NCBI GenBank assembly: GCA_016719945.1
Contig: JADJYE010000042.1
Span: 1-64,000, forward strand
From: Polyangiaceae bacterium
GTDB taxonomy: Bacteria; Myxococcota_A; Polyangia; Polyangiales; Polyangiaceae
Length of the DNA: 64,000 nucleotides
Direction of reading: 5' to 3'
Below are positions 39,816-48,793 of this stretch, in pieces. The notes beneath the pieces were generated by a model, which made no database searches, was not told the DNA's origin, and was given only the letters and a program-made list of their open reading frames with translations. Position 1 is the first letter of the stretch. Each line of letters starts with the position of its first letter. Made by a program: the position numbers and the translations under genes.

Positions 39816-41065
39816 GCAGCGCGATGTGGCTCACCCTCACGCTCACGCTCGCCGCGTGTGAGCCCGCTCCCCCCGCACCGGGCGAAGCGCCTGCCTCGAG
39901 CCAGGCTCCCGGGCCCAGCGGCGAGGCGTTGCCCTCGGCGTCGAGCCCTCCCGCGTTCAGCGCGGCGACCTCCTCGGGGCTACCCGTCGCCCCAACGCCC
40001 CCAGACTGGACGCTCCCGCTCTATGAGGGGCCGCCCATCGCTCGCCTCTACGCGAGGGCTTGGTGCGTGCGCCTCGTCTCGGGGGAGATCCGCTGCAAGC
40101 CAGGTGTCATGACCGACGCGATGACGGGCGCCGACCTGCGCGACGCGACGCAGATCTGGGGCGGCATCGGCTGCGCCACCTTCGCCGATAGCTCGCTCCG
40201 TTGCTGGGGGTACAACAGCGACTTCGTCTTCGGCGAGATGCGCGCCTGCCGCGAGAAATGGGTCTTCACGCCCAATGAGGACTACGCCTACCGGCGAAGT
40301 GCGCTCTGCCCCAAGCCGACCGTCGTCGAGGGGGTGCGCGACGTCGCCGATCTCCATTTGTTCGACTCGGCCTTCTATCTCGAGCATACGTCCGGGGCGA
40401 CGCTGTCGATCCTCACCGATAGCGGTCGCCACTTCGTGCTGGGCTTCGATGAACGCTATTATTCGCCGGTTGACACGAAGTTCTGCAAGTGGACCCCGCT
40501 CACCCGCCCCACCGAGCGCCCCTGGCCCTATCGTCGGTGCCTGCATCCACCGCCCGACACCGGCACGGGTGAGCGTTATCGCAAGATCGTTGTGAGGCAG
40601 GACAAGCCCCCTCGGCTCTGCGGGATCCATCTGGACGGCACGCTGACGTGCTGGGGGGGCGTGCCCGAGGCGATCATCAGTCGCGAGGTGATCGACCTTA
40701 CCGACGACACGGTCTTCTTTCGATCGCAGGATGGCTGGATGAGACGGCTCGACAGGGGCCGGAACACCTATGGAGAAGGGGTCGCCGAGCCGCCGTTCCC
40801 CTTTCCGCCGACGGAGGAGCTGGTGTCCGGGCAGGGGCTCGAGGGCAACAGGTACGACAAGAGCACCTGGCTCTGCGGGCGGCTGACGACCGGCCGGATC
40901 GTCTGCGCGCTCGAGGATCGCCGGCCCACCCTGCTACCGATGCTCGAGGACATCGTGGACCTCGAGGGCAACTGCGCCCTGCGGAGGGACGGCGCCGCCT
41001 ACTGTTTCGCCCCCGGGGTGGATGGCTGGCGCATCACCCCCTTCGAGCTCGACCCACCCCCTTGA
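39803..41065 (+). CDS. RCC1-repeat-like lipoprotein
   Basis: A 420-residue predicted lipoprotein with signal peptide LTLTLTLAAC. A Pro/Ser/Ala-rich linker leads to a domain with five degenerate RCC1-like repeats, each with the Cys-x-x-x-DG-x-x-x-Cys pattern: CVRLVSGEIRC, CATFADSSLRCWG, CGIHLDGTLTCWGG, CGRLTTGRIVC and CALRRDGAAYC. Such seven-bladed propellers are very common in myxobacterial surface proteins, and the paired Cys suggest disulfides outside the cytoplasm. ATG 39803 overlaps the upstream gene by 13 bases. Confidence 0.75.
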   Translation: MGTLSSAMWLTLTLTLAACEPAPPAPGEAPASSQAPGPSGEALPSASSPPAFSAATSSGLPVAPTPPDWTLPLYEGPPIARLYARAWCVRLVSGEIRCKPGVMTDAMTGADLRDATQIWGGIGCATFADSSLRCWGYNSDFVFGEMRACREKWVFTPNEDYAYRRSALCPKPTVVEGVRDVADLHLFDSAFYLEHTSGATLSILTDSGRHFVLGFDERYYSPVDTKFCKWTPLTRPTERPWPYRRCLHPPPDTGTGERYRKIVVRQDKPPRLCGIHLDGTLTCWGGVPEAIISREVIDLTDDTVFFRSQDGWMRRLDRGRNTYGEGVAEPPFPFPPTEELVSGQGLEGNRYDKSTWLCGRLTTGRIVCALEDRRPTLLPMLEDIVDLEGNCALRRDGAAYCFAPGVDGWRITPFELDPPP

Positions 41066-41289
41066 TGGGCGGTCGAGGCAACGGCACGCGTGGCCTCGTC
41101 TGCGCTTCTTCGTCTTCGTCTTCCTGCGCGTCAGGCCCCTGGGCCCCGCCCCGTCGCTCCTCGGCGATGACCTCGACGATCGCGCCCCTCACGAGCAGGT
41201 CACGGTCTCGGCTGCCCTTCGGGTAGCTCGGGCCGTGCGCGGCCATGCTCCTCGAGGGCCTCGAAACCCAGGAAGGAGGTCCTCGCGCC

Positions 41290-41796
41290 ATGATGATCCG
41301 AACCCTCCTGCTCACCCCGTGGATGACGCCCTGCAGGGTCATCCCGTGGCAACGGGCCGTCGTGCTCACTTACCTCGGCAAGGTCGAGGTGGTCGAGGAG
41401 TACGACGTCACGATCGCCGCGCCCTCGCTCACGATCCGAGCGCCCGCCGTCGTACGCCAGCGGCGCGCGACGACCGTGCGCGCGAAGCGGCCGTCCTTCA
41501 GCCGTACGAACGTGTTCGTGCGCGACGCGTTCACCTGTCAGTACTGCGGCGAGCTGAAGGCCGCCACGGCGCTGAACCTCGACCACGTGATGCCCCGCTC
41601 CCGCGGCGGCGCCACGAGCTGGGACAACATCGTGGCCTCCTGCTACCCGTGCAACCAGCGTAAGGCCGGTCGCACGCCGGAGGAGGCGCGGATGGCGCTG
41701 CGCAGGCGGCCGTTCCGACCGACGTCTCTGCCGTCGGTCGCGCCGGTCGCGGCGCACGACCACGGCGTGCCGGCTGAGTGGCAGTCCTACTGCTGA
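41290..41796 (+). CDS. HNH endonuclease family protein
   Basis: A 168-residue protein with a C-terminal HNH nuclease domain: FVRDAFTCQYCG supplies the first zinc Cys pair, LNLDHVMPRSRGGATSWDN the catalytic DH and the N, and ASCYPCNQRKAGRTPEEA the second Cys pair. The ATG at 41290 is preceded by a strong Shine-Dalgarno (AGGAGGT at about 41274-41280), which decides the start against the upstream ATG 41245. The N-terminal ~80 residues (WQRAVVLTYLGKVEVVEEYD) match the free-standing bacterial HNH family found in many chromosomes, so a housekeeping or DNA-repair role is as likely as mobile-element origin. A clear terminator follows. Confidence 0.88.
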   Translation: MMIRTLLLTPWMTPCRVIPWQRAVVLTYLGKVEVVEEYDVTIAAPSLTIRAPAVVRQRRATTVRAKRPSFSRTNVFVRDAFTCQYCGELKAATALNLDHVMPRSRGGATSWDNIVASCYPCNQRKAGRTPEEARMALRRRPFRPTSLPSVAPVAAHDHGVPAEWQSYC

Positions 41797-41869
41797 AGGT
41801 CCCTGTCGACCGCGAAGCCCCGAGACGGCCGAGAGCCCGATCCTCTGGGGGGACGTTGCGACGGGGCGG

Positions 41870-41915
41870 GAGCCCAGGAGACGGCCGCCCAAAGCGGCGC
41901 TCCTGGGCTCTTTTT
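41870..41915 (+). terminator. Intrinsic terminator of the HNH gene
   Basis: The arms GAGCCCAGGAG (41870-41880) and CTCCTGGGCTC (41900-41910) pair perfectly, with an additional inner GCCGC/GCGGC stem, and are followed at once by five Ts. This is a textbook rho-independent terminator, 70 bases after the HNH stop and 18 bases before the methylase start. Confidence 0.93.
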
Positions 41916-41933
41916 ATTGGGTAAGCTCGCGCG

Positions 41934-43862
41934 GTGCGCGCGGCGGAGATCGAGGAGCTGTTCGAGGCGCTCGCTCGCGACGCTGGGCTTCGCGACACCG
42001 AGCCCACGCGAGCCGCGCGCGCGATCGTCACGTCGTTCGCCGGCGCAGAGCTGAGCCGCTCGTCGCTCCTCGGCGCGGCCTACGAGCGCGCGCTCGCGCC
42101 GACCTCGCGGCGCGCCGGAGGGGTCCACTACACGCCGGACACGCTCGTGGCGCGCGTGGTCGTAGAGGCCTTCGACGCGCTCGCGCCGGCCCGGCGCGCC
42201 GCGCCCTTCGTGCTCGATCCGGCGATGGGCTGCGGCGCGTTCCTGTGCGCGACGCTGCGCGAGATCGTTCGTCACCGGGGCGGCGGCGAGAGCGTCGCGC
42301 TCCGCCGAGAGATCGCCCTGGCCTGCCTCCACGGGATCGACGTGGACGAATCGGCCGTGCGCGCGGCGCGCCGCGCGCTGTGGCTAGAGGTCGCCGACCC
42401 CTCGCTCCCGCTCGACGCCTTCGACGAGAACCTCGTCTGTGGCGACGCGCTGCTCGACGCTCCCTTCGACGGCCGCGCGTCGCTCGACTGGAGACGCGCC
42501 TTCTGCCGCGTCTTCGTTCGCGTTGAGAGCGGCTTCGACCTGGTGCTCGGCAACCCGCCGTTCCTCGGCGGCAAGCGGATCCGGACCGTCCACGGAGATC
42601 GCTACGCGGGCCAGCTCGGCGCGCTGCACCCGGGCGCCAACAAGAACGTCGACCTTTCCGCGCACTTCCTCCGGCGGGGCTTCGACGCCCTCGCCGACGG
42701 TGGCGTCCTCGGCTTCATCACGACGAACACGATCTCCCAGGGCGACACCCGCGAAGGCGGCCTCGCCCACGTGCTTCGATCGGGCGGCGCGCTGGTCGCC
42801 GCCGACCGCGCCGTGCCCTGGCCCGGAGCAGCGGGCGTGGTCGTGAGCCTGCTGTGGCTCACCAAGGGGCCTCCCCCGGCGCGCGCGCGGCTCGACGGCG
42901 AGGAGGTGGACCACATCGACGCGTTCCTCTCTCCGCTCTCGACCCGGGAGGACCCCGAGCGGCTCCCCGAGATGCGGCGGCGCGCGTTCATCGGCTGCTT
43001 CCTGCGAGGCTCGGGGTTCGTCCTCGACGACGACAGCGCTCGCGAGCTGCTCGCCCGCGCGCCCGAGAGCGCGGAGGTCTTGCGGCCCTTCATGGGGGGC
43101 GAAGAGGTCCTCAAAGATCCCCAGCAGCGACCCCACCGCTGGGTGATCCATTTCGGCCCGCGGACGCTCGACGAGGCGCGGGCGCACCCTGCTCTCTTCG
43201 AGATCGTCCGAGATCGCGTGCGACCCTTCCGCGAGGCGCGGCGCGCGACCAAGGCCGACGCCGCCCACCGCGCGAGCTGGTGGCGGTTCGCGAACCCGCG
43301 ACCCGAGCTCGAGTCCGCGACGCGCGACCTCTCCCACGTGATCGTGATCCCTCGCATGTCGTCCGACGTCGTCGCGGCGCGGGTTCCGAACACGACGGTC
43401 TTCTCCGATCAGCTCGTCGTCGTCGCCTCGCGCTCCTTCGCCGTCCTCGCCCTGCTCTCGAGCCGGCCGCACGAAGCCTGGGCGCGCTTCACGTGCTCGA
43501 CGCTGGGACGCGGCCTGCGCTACACCCCGAGCGACACGCTCGAGACGTTCCCACTGCCAGCGCGCACGTTCGATGCCCTCGAGCGAGATCTCACCCTTGA
43601 AGAGCTGGGGAGGCGACTCGACGAAGCGCGCGCGGCGGCGCTCGCCTCGAAGGGCGTCGGGCTGTCCAAGCTCCGCAGGCTGCTCGCAGCCCCGCCCGGG
43701 AACGACGTCGACCTCGAAGGCGTGCGAGCGGCCAAGGAGGCGATCGATCGAGCCGTGTGCGAGGCCTACGGCTGGCCATCGAGCGTCGCCCTCGAGGACG
43801 ACACCTCGCTGGTCCGTCGGCTGCTCGAGCTCAACCGCGACCAGGCGCGACCGGGCTCATAG
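41934..43862 (+). CDS. N6-adenine DNA methyltransferase, MmeI-like without nuclease domain
   Basis: A 642-residue DNA methylase. GVHYTPDTLVARVVVEAFDA is followed by LDPAMGCGAFLCATLREIV (SAM motif I, about residue 95), GIDVDESAVRAARRALWLEV and DLVLGNPPFLGGKRIRTVHG (motif IV NPPF, about 205). The next segment (GFITTNTISQGDTREGGL) and the target-recognition-like C-terminal half resemble MmeI-type (type IIL) enzymes, but the N-terminal PD-(D/E)xK nuclease of MmeI is absent. It is probably an orphan methylase or the modification half of a system. Translation starts at GTG 41934, only 18 bases after a strong terminator, so its promoter must overlap or lie upstream of that hairpin. It converges with the FGE-like gene, overlapping by six bases. 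Confidence 0.82.
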   Translation: MRAAEIEELFEALARDAGLRDTEPTRAARAIVTSFAGAELSRSSLLGAAYERALAPTSRRAGGVHYTPDTLVARVVVEAFDALAPARRAAPFVLDPAMGCGAFLCATLREIVRHRGGGESVALRREIALACLHGIDVDESAVRAARRALWLEVADPSLPLDAFDENLVCGDALLDAPFDGRASLDWRRAFCRVFVRVESGFDLVLGNPPFLGGKRIRTVHGDRYAGQLGALHPGANKNVDLSAHFLRRGFDALADGGVLGFITTNTISQGDTREGGLAHVLRSGGALVAADRAVPWPGAAGVVVSLLWLTKGPPPARARLDGEEVDHIDAFLSPLSTREDPERLPEMRRRAFIGCFLRGSGFVLDDDSARELLARAPESAEVLRPFMGGEEVLKDPQQRPHRWVIHFGPRTLDEARAHPALFEIVRDRVRPFREARRATKADAAHRASWWRFANPRPELESATRDLSHVIVIPRMSSDVVAARVPNTTVFSDQLVVVASRSFAVLALLSSRPHEAWARFTCSTLGRGLRYTPSDTLETFPLPARTFDALERDLTLEELGRRLDEARAAALASKGVGLSKLRRLLAAPPGNDVDLEGVRAAKEAIDRAVCEAYGWPSSVALEDDTSLVRRLLELNRDQARPGS

Positions 43863-44882
43863 CGCCAGGGGCGGTGCGGCGGGCTCGGCGCAGCAGCGCG
43901 CGCCGGTCGAGTAGTCCGAGTAGCCGCGAGGGTGCGCGTCGACGCGCGACAAGCAGCCGTTGCGCGTACCTCGCGAGTAGAAGCCTCCGACGAAGACCCC
44001 GCGCTTGTCGTCGACCCACTCGTCGAGGTTGCCCACCATGTCGAAGATGGCGTCCTCGCCCCACACGCTCACGCAGCGCGACGTCGCGCCGGTCGTGCGC
44101 AGGAGCGGCTTGCCCTCGTACTCCACCAAGTTGTTACGCGGGTCGTCGTGGAACTTGGACGCGTTCTGGTGCAGCAGCGCGGATGGGTGGTGCTCCCGGT
44201 ACACGTTGCAGGCGCCCTGCTCGTAGCTCTCGCCGTACGGGAAGTCGCGCTGCGCTTCGCCCCGGCAGGCCGTGATCCACTCCGCCTCGGTGCACAGCCG
44301 CTTGCCCGCCGACTTGCACGCCGCGTCGGCCTGGTTGGCGGAGAGGTAGCCCTGCGGAACGATCCCCTTCGCGCTCCGCGCGCGCGCAGCCGGCGCCCAG
44401 GTCGGCGGCGACGGGATCGGGAGGCTCGCCTGCAGCGTGCCCGGCTGCGCCTTCGACCTCAGGTCTTCGTAGAACAGGTAGGTCTGGGTCGCGCGCTCGA
44501 GGTTGGGCGAATAATACGGCGACCACACCGCGCCCGAGCCCTCGTCGACGAGGCTGGTCTCGAACCGATCGACGCACACTCTCCCTGCGACCGCGACCAT
44601 GTCCGGCGGGCACTGGATGACGGTGTCGAGGATCGACAAGAGCGCGGGCCGCGGGCTCTTGTCCTCCGCCCGCGCGACGCGGCGCGCCGCGCCGTCGGTG
44701 CGCTTGGACGCCACCTTTCCAGCGCGCTTCTTCCCCTTCTTGCGCCCTGGCTGCTTCTTCTTCTCGGCCTTCGTCCCCGCCTTGGGCTTGCCGGCCGCCT
44801 CCGAGGTCGGCGAGCCGACCCCGAGCGGCGAGACGAGCGCGGCGGCCACGAGCCACGGGATCCAACGGCGCACGCCGGACAC
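43857..44882 (-). CDS. Secreted formylglycine-generating-enzyme (SUMF1/FGE)-like protein
   Basis: About 341 residues from GTG 44882, which I choose because it gives a signal peptide (RRWIPWLVAAALVSPLGVG). A strongly basic linker follows (KPKAGTKAEKKKQPGRKKGK). The FGE-sulfatase domain has GKRLCTEAEWITACRGE, then FPYGESYEQGACN and IFDMVGNLDEWVDDKRGVFV, and ends TGARCCAEP, the region of the copper-binding Cys in true FGEs. In myxobacteria most such domains are not sulfatase activators, so formylglycine formation is only one option. The gene is divergent from a lipoprotein gene. Confidence 0.8.
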   Translation of the reverse strand: MSGVRRWIPWLVAAALVSPLGVGSPTSEAAGKPKAGTKAEKKKQPGRKKGKKRAGKVASKRTDGAARRVARAEDKSPRPALLSILDTVIQCPPDMVAVAGRVCVDRFETSLVDEGSGAVWSPYYSPNLERATQTYLFYEDLRSKAQPGTLQASLPIPSPPTWAPAARARSAKGIVPQGYLSANQADAACKSAGKRLCTEAEWITACRGEAQRDFPYGESYEQGACNVYREHHPSALLHQNASKFHDDPRNNLVEYEGKPLLRTTGATSRCVSVWGEDAIFDMVGNLDEWVDDKRGVFVGGFYSRGTRNGCLSRVDAHPRGYSDYSTGARCCAEPAAPPLAL

Positions 44883-45021
44883 CTGCCACGTCCGAGGAGC
44901 GCGGACCAAGTTCTTGGGTCGAGAGCGCGGAGCCCCCGAGCAGACTTTCGACGCCTGGCGGTTTTTTACGTGCCGCCTTCGCCGCGGGTCTTTGGGACGT
45001 AACCGCCACAAGGAGGCCCTC
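44883..45021. promoter_or_regulatory. Divergent intergenic region with a Shine-Dalgarno for the lipoprotein
   Basis: The 139-base gap holds divergent promoters. AAGGAGG at about 45010-45016 sits six bases before the GTG 45022 and decides that start. A T-run (GGTTTTTTACG near 44960) may belong to a promoter element. No operator was recognised. Confidence 0.4.
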
Positions 45022-45846
45022 GTGAACTACCGCTCGATCTTCACCGCCATGCCCATCGCTGCGTTCGCCGTCCTCGCTGCCGCGTGCCCCGCCGAGGAAG
45101 ACGTGACCGCCGAAGAGGCGCAGGAGGCCGTGGTCGAAGCGTCGCTCGCCAGCCAGGCCTCGAACGTCGCCGAGGGGACGATCGAGATCGGCACCACCTT
45201 CACCCTCGGCCAGGCCGTGGAGGACGCCGCCGAAGAGATCCGCGCGTTCGCCGAGAGCCAGCTGCCTTGCGCTGACGTGGCGCGCGAGGGGGCGACGGTC
45301 TCGATCACCTACGGCGCGAACGGCGCCTGCGAGTTCCACGGCCGCTCCTTCACCGGGACCCACAGCGTGACGGTGTCGAGGAACGAGGAGAACGACGTGC
45401 TCGTTCACCACGAGTGGGACGACGTCTCGAACGGTCGCGTGTCGGTGGACGGTACGGCCGACGTGACGTGGTCTCAGGACGACAAGAGCCGTCACGTCAT
45501 CCACGAGCTGACGTGGACTCGCCTCTCGGACGGCAGGACCGGCACCGGGACGGGCGACCGCGTTCAGTCGCCGCTCGATGGGTCGTGGCAGAACGGCGTC
45601 GCCATCGATGGCGAGCGCGCCTGGGAAGGTGAGCGGGGGCGGTGGGATCTCGACATCGACGGCGTGGAGTGGCGCTGGGTCGACCCGGTCCCCGAGTCGG
45701 GGACGTACACGCTGACGACGCCCGCCAACAAGGTGATCACGCTGACCTTCGAGCGCGCCGACGAGGACACGATCCACGTGACCGTGACCGGCGGGCGCCG
45801 AGACCACGAGTTCAACGTCACCAGCCTCGGCGAGGTCGAGGAGTAG
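45022..45846 (+). CDS. Lipoprotein of unknown function
   Basis: A 274-residue predicted lipoprotein. GTG 45022 with a strong Shine-Dalgarno gives VNYRSIFTAMPIAAFAVLAA followed by the lipobox Cys. After a Glu/Ala-rich linker, the mature domain is beta-rich and soluble (TVSITYGANGACEFHGRSFT, TADVTWSQDDKSRHVIHELT, HVTVTGGRRDHEFNV). Repeated TWT/TWS strands suggest an antiparallel barrel or sandwich. No catalytic motif is seen. Confidence 0.75.
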   Translation: MNYRSIFTAMPIAAFAVLAAACPAEEDVTAEEAQEAVVEASLASQASNVAEGTIEIGTTFTLGQAVEDAAEEIRAFAESQLPCADVAREGATVSITYGANGACEFHGRSFTGTHSVTVSRNEENDVLVHHEWDDVSNGRVSVDGTADVTWSQDDKSRHVIHELTWTRLSDGRTGTGTGDRVQSPLDGSWQNGVAIDGERAWEGERGRWDLDIDGVEWRWVDPVPESGTYTLTTPANKVITLTFERADEDTIHVTVTGGRRDHEFNVTSLGEVEE

Positions 45847-45937
45847 GCTGCCCGTGCCGAGCCGGCCGCGGCTCCAGCGCTCGTAACGTTTGCGCTTCGG
45901 GACGGTGCGTCCGTACTCTGTCCGCGCGGGCAACGCC

Positions 45938-46927
45938 GTGGACGACGACGACATCGACAGCCGGGACGGCGGCGGCACGCTCGTCATGCCGCCGCAGGGT
46001 CCCGCTCGCGCGAGCGCCCCGGGAGCGCGGCCCACGAGGACGACGATCCGTCGACGCTCCTCAAGCCCGCCCCCGCCGGGACGCTGCAAATGTCCGCCGT
46101 CGAGCGTCAGCCGAGCGCCCCCCAGCCGAGCGGGCCCTCCCCTCACCCGTCCTATTCAGGAGTCCCGCACGGGGCGCCGCACCCCGAAGGCGTGCACTCG
46201 GCCTATCCGTCTCACCCGTCTCGACCCCACGTCGACCCGGGCCCGATCGCCTCACCCGGCGCAGCTGTGGCCGGCGCAACAGGCGCATGCCGACCCGATG
46301 GCTCCGCCTGCCAAAGGTCGCGGGCTCATGCCGGTGTTCCTCGGCGTCGCCTTCGGGCTCGCGCTGGTCCTGGTGGTGGCCCTCATCGTGATCGTCACGC
46401 GCGAGCCCGCTGCCCCCGCGACCGAGGCGTCTGCCAGCGCGTCGACCCACGCCACGGCCGACACCTCTGCGCCCGCGCCGGTCCCGACGACCGAGACGAC
46501 CGCGAGCGCCGCCCCCACGCTGACCGGCGCCGACGCTGAGGCGGTGGCCGCGCTCGAGAAGCTGCGAACCGGCATCGCGTCGTGCGTGAAGGATCGGATC
46601 AAGGGCCTCCCGGGTACGTCTCCGGCGGTCCCCCAGTCGCTCGCGTGGCTCAAGAAGGGGCCGTACCCGCCGCTGATCGGCGACTTCTCCACGCCGTTCT
46701 TCTCGTGCACCGAGTTCAAGCTCGAGGCGCCCATGCCCTTCATGCTCCAGTGGCAGGTCGACAAGCCCGGAGCGGAGGGGACCGGCGTCGCCTGGATCGA
46801 CGACGATCGCGACGGCAAGGCCGAGCGTGCCTACGGCTTCACGGGGAAGCTGAAGAGCAAGACCGAGATCGAGCTCGGCCCCGTCGGCCCGATCGACGCG
46901 TCACGCAAGGTCCAGCCGGGGCGCTGA
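45938..46927 (+). CDS. Single-pass membrane protein with Pro-rich cytoplasmic part (frame-broken)
   Basis: About 330 residues if two to three indels are repaired. The N-terminal part reads DDDDIDSRDGGGTLVMPPQG, then HEDDDPSTLLKPAPAGTLQM in another frame (after about 46020), then a Pro/His/Ser-rich stretch (PSPHPSYSGVPHGAPHPEGV), and returns near 46255 to LWPAQQAHADPMAPP. One membrane helix follows (FLGVAFGLALVLVVALIVIV) and an Ala/Thr linker. The C-terminal ~120-residue extracytoplasmic domain has GIASCVKDRIKGLPGTSPA, TPFFSCTEFKLEAPMPFML and AWIDDDRDGKAERAYGFT, which resembles minor pilin-like globular domains. GTG 45938 is a tentative start. Function is unknown. Confidence 0.6.
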   Translation: MDDDDIDSRDGGGTLVMPPQGPARASAPGARPTRTTIRRRSSSPPPPGRCKCPPSSVSRAPPSRAGPPLTRPIQESRTGRRTPKACTRPIRLTRLDPTSTRARSPHPAQLWPAQQAHADPMAPPAKGRGLMPVFLGVAFGLALVLVVALIVIVTREPAAPATEASASASTHATADTSAPAPVPTTETTASAAPTLTGADAEAVAALEKLRTGIASCVKDRIKGLPGTSPAVPQSLAWLKKGPYPPLIGDFSTPFFSCTEFKLEAPMPFMLQWQVDKPGAEGTGVAWIDDDRDGKAERAYGFTGKLKSKTEIELGPVGPIDASRKVQPGR

Positions 46928-46930
46928 GCC

Positions 46931-48649
46931 TCAGGGCGCGAACGCGCCCGGGATGTCGGCGCCGCGCTTTCGACCGGCTTGATCCAGCGGCACGATGGCC
47001 GCCGGTCCGCCGGGCTTGAAGAAGCCTCCGGGCTCCTTCGGGCGAAAATCGGGCCGCTTGGGCGCCGCCTTCCACCACCCTCCCTCCAGCACGATCCAGC
47101 GCTCCAGTGAGGGCGCGACCATCGCCCGCTTCACGTCGTCGAACGCCACGTTCACCGTCGAGCCCTGAGCCGGCATCAGCGTCGCGAGCTTCAACATCTC
47201 AGGCGACGCGCCGTCGGTCTGGATCGAGCCCATCACGTTGCCCCGCGCCTCCAGGCGCTCGAGGCTGTCCGGGGTCACCCACATCCCCGGCCCGGTGCCG
47301 TGCAGCGCGACGTTGGAGAAGAAGCGGTTCCCGAAGCTCCCGTGCCTCACCTGGATCGCGGCGCGCGGGCTCGCCTCGTTGAAGAACGTGTTGTTGCGCA
47401 CCAGGTTGTCGCGCGATCCGAACAGCGGCTTCTTGTCCGGCACCCACTCCGCGGGGCTCGTCGGCGGGTCGTCGGTGAGCTCGTTGTCGTAGGGGTTCTT
47501 GTTGTCCCACAGCACGAGGCCGCCCGCGTAGTTGCCATACGCGAGGTTGTTCTGGATCAGCGACTCGCAGATCACCGCGAAGTTGAACGCGGCGCCGCCC
47601 TTCTTTCCGTTGTTGGTCGCGACGTTGTCCTCGACGATGAAGTTGATCCCCCGACCGTCCGGGAAGTTGTTCTCGCCGTAGGTGCGCGTCGCTCTCGCGA
47701 GGGTGTCCACCGCCCAGGCGCGGGTCCCGGCCTCGGGTGGCGCGCCCATCATCCCGATGTGGCGGATCGTCTCCTCCAAGGAGGCGAGCGGGTCGAGGTT
47801 GATCTGCAGGCCCCCCGCGTAGTTGTCGAAGAACACGTTGCGGCGGATCACCCAGTCGTCCGAGCCATCGGACGCGTACAAGCCATGCTCGAGGATGCTG
47901 CCGCCGAAGGCGCTGTCCTGGATCAACACCGTTGCGGTGTCGGTCGAGTGCAGCCCCCACGTCTTGTGGCCGAAGGAGAGCACGCCGACGACGGCGACGT
48001 TCCGCAGCAGCTTGCCGGTGCGCCCGAAGTCGCCGTCGAGCATGATCCCGGCGCGCGGCCCCTTCCCGTCGCTCGTCCCCTTGATGTGAAAGCCCTCGAT
48101 CACGACGTGGTGGGCGGTGCGCGCGTAGATCATCCAGCTGGCGTCGAGGCTCTGGCGATCGATCACCACCGCGCCGGGCGGCCCCAGCGCGCGAACGAAC
48201 GTGTAAGCGCCGTCACCCGCGCCTTCGACCGGACCGATCACGAACCCGGCGTATTGGCCCGGCTGAACGGCGACGAGGTCGCCGGGCTTCGACGCGCCGA
48301 TCGCCTCCTGGATCGTCGCGAAGTGGGCGTCGACCGAGTGCAGCTTCTTGCCGACCGAGCCGGGCCCGAGCGAGGGCGGGGCGACCTCGATCGACTTCGC
48401 CTTGGGCTCACCGACGAGCAGCACGCGGGCGTAGGCGCTCTGCAGCTTGAAGTTGTGCGCGACCCACGCGTCCGAGCTCTCGGTGCGGAAGTACCCGGCC
48501 GCGGCGGGGGCAGCTGGCGTGGCAGGCGCAGAGGCGCTCGGCGTCGCCGTCGGCGGCAACGGAACGTCGGGCGGGTTGTCGTACTCCCGCGGGCTCGGGC
48601 AGCCGGCGAGCGCGATGCTCCCGACACAGACCGCAAGGGCTCGCCTCAT
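46931..48649 (-). CDS. Right-handed beta-helix lipoprotein
   Basis: A 572-residue predicted surface lipoprotein. ATG 48649 gives RRALAVCVGSIALAGC, a clear lipobox; an upstream ATG at 48685 is less suitable. After a Pro/Ala linker, the residues IQEAIGASKPGDLVAVQPGQ start a parallel beta-helix with repeating turns such as HHVVIEGFHIKG, DDWVIRRNVFFDNYAGGLQI, INFIVEDNVATNNGKKGG and LIQNNLAYGNYAGGLVLW, typical of polysaccharide lyase or Pel-like folds. No catalytic set could be assigned, so binding or structural roles are equally likely. Confidence 0.8.
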   Translation of the reverse strand: MRRALAVCVGSIALAGCPSPREYDNPPDVPLPPTATPSASAPATPAAPAAAGYFRTESSDAWVAHNFKLQSAYARVLLVGEPKAKSIEVAPPSLGPGSVGKKLHSVDAHFATIQEAIGASKPGDLVAVQPGQYAGFVIGPVEGAGDGAYTFVRALGPPGAVVIDRQSLDASWMIYARTAHHVVIEGFHIKGTSDGKGPRAGIMLDGDFGRTGKLLRNVAVVGVLSFGHKTWGLHSTDTATVLIQDSAFGGSILEHGLYASDGSDDWVIRRNVFFDNYAGGLQINLDPLASLEETIRHIGMMGAPPEAGTRAWAVDTLARATRTYGENNFPDGRGINFIVEDNVATNNGKKGGAAFNFAVICESLIQNNLAYGNYAGGLVLWDNKNPYDNELTDDPPTSPAEWVPDKKPLFGSRDNLVRNNTFFNEASPRAAIQVRHGSFGNRFFSNVALHGTGPGMWVTPDSLERLEARGNVMGSIQTDGASPEMLKLATLMPAQGSTVNVAFDDVKRAMVAPSLERWIVLEGGWWKAAPKRPDFRPKEPGGFFKPGGPAAIVPLDQAGRKRGADIPGAFAP

Positions 48650-48793
48650 CGCCCGCACGGGACCAGAGGCCTCGACCGGCGACAAGGCCTTCGGTGTGGA
48701 GCCGCTGGTCGTCGTTCATGAGGCGTAGCTGCGCGCGACGACCTGGCGCGCGCGCCCTTTCGCTCGGCGGCGCGCCGCGGTACCTCCCAGGCC

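Noticed and set aside
41245..41289. An earlier start for the HNH gene
   Set aside because: The ideal AGGAGGT Shine-Dalgarno lies inside this segment and serves ATG 41290.
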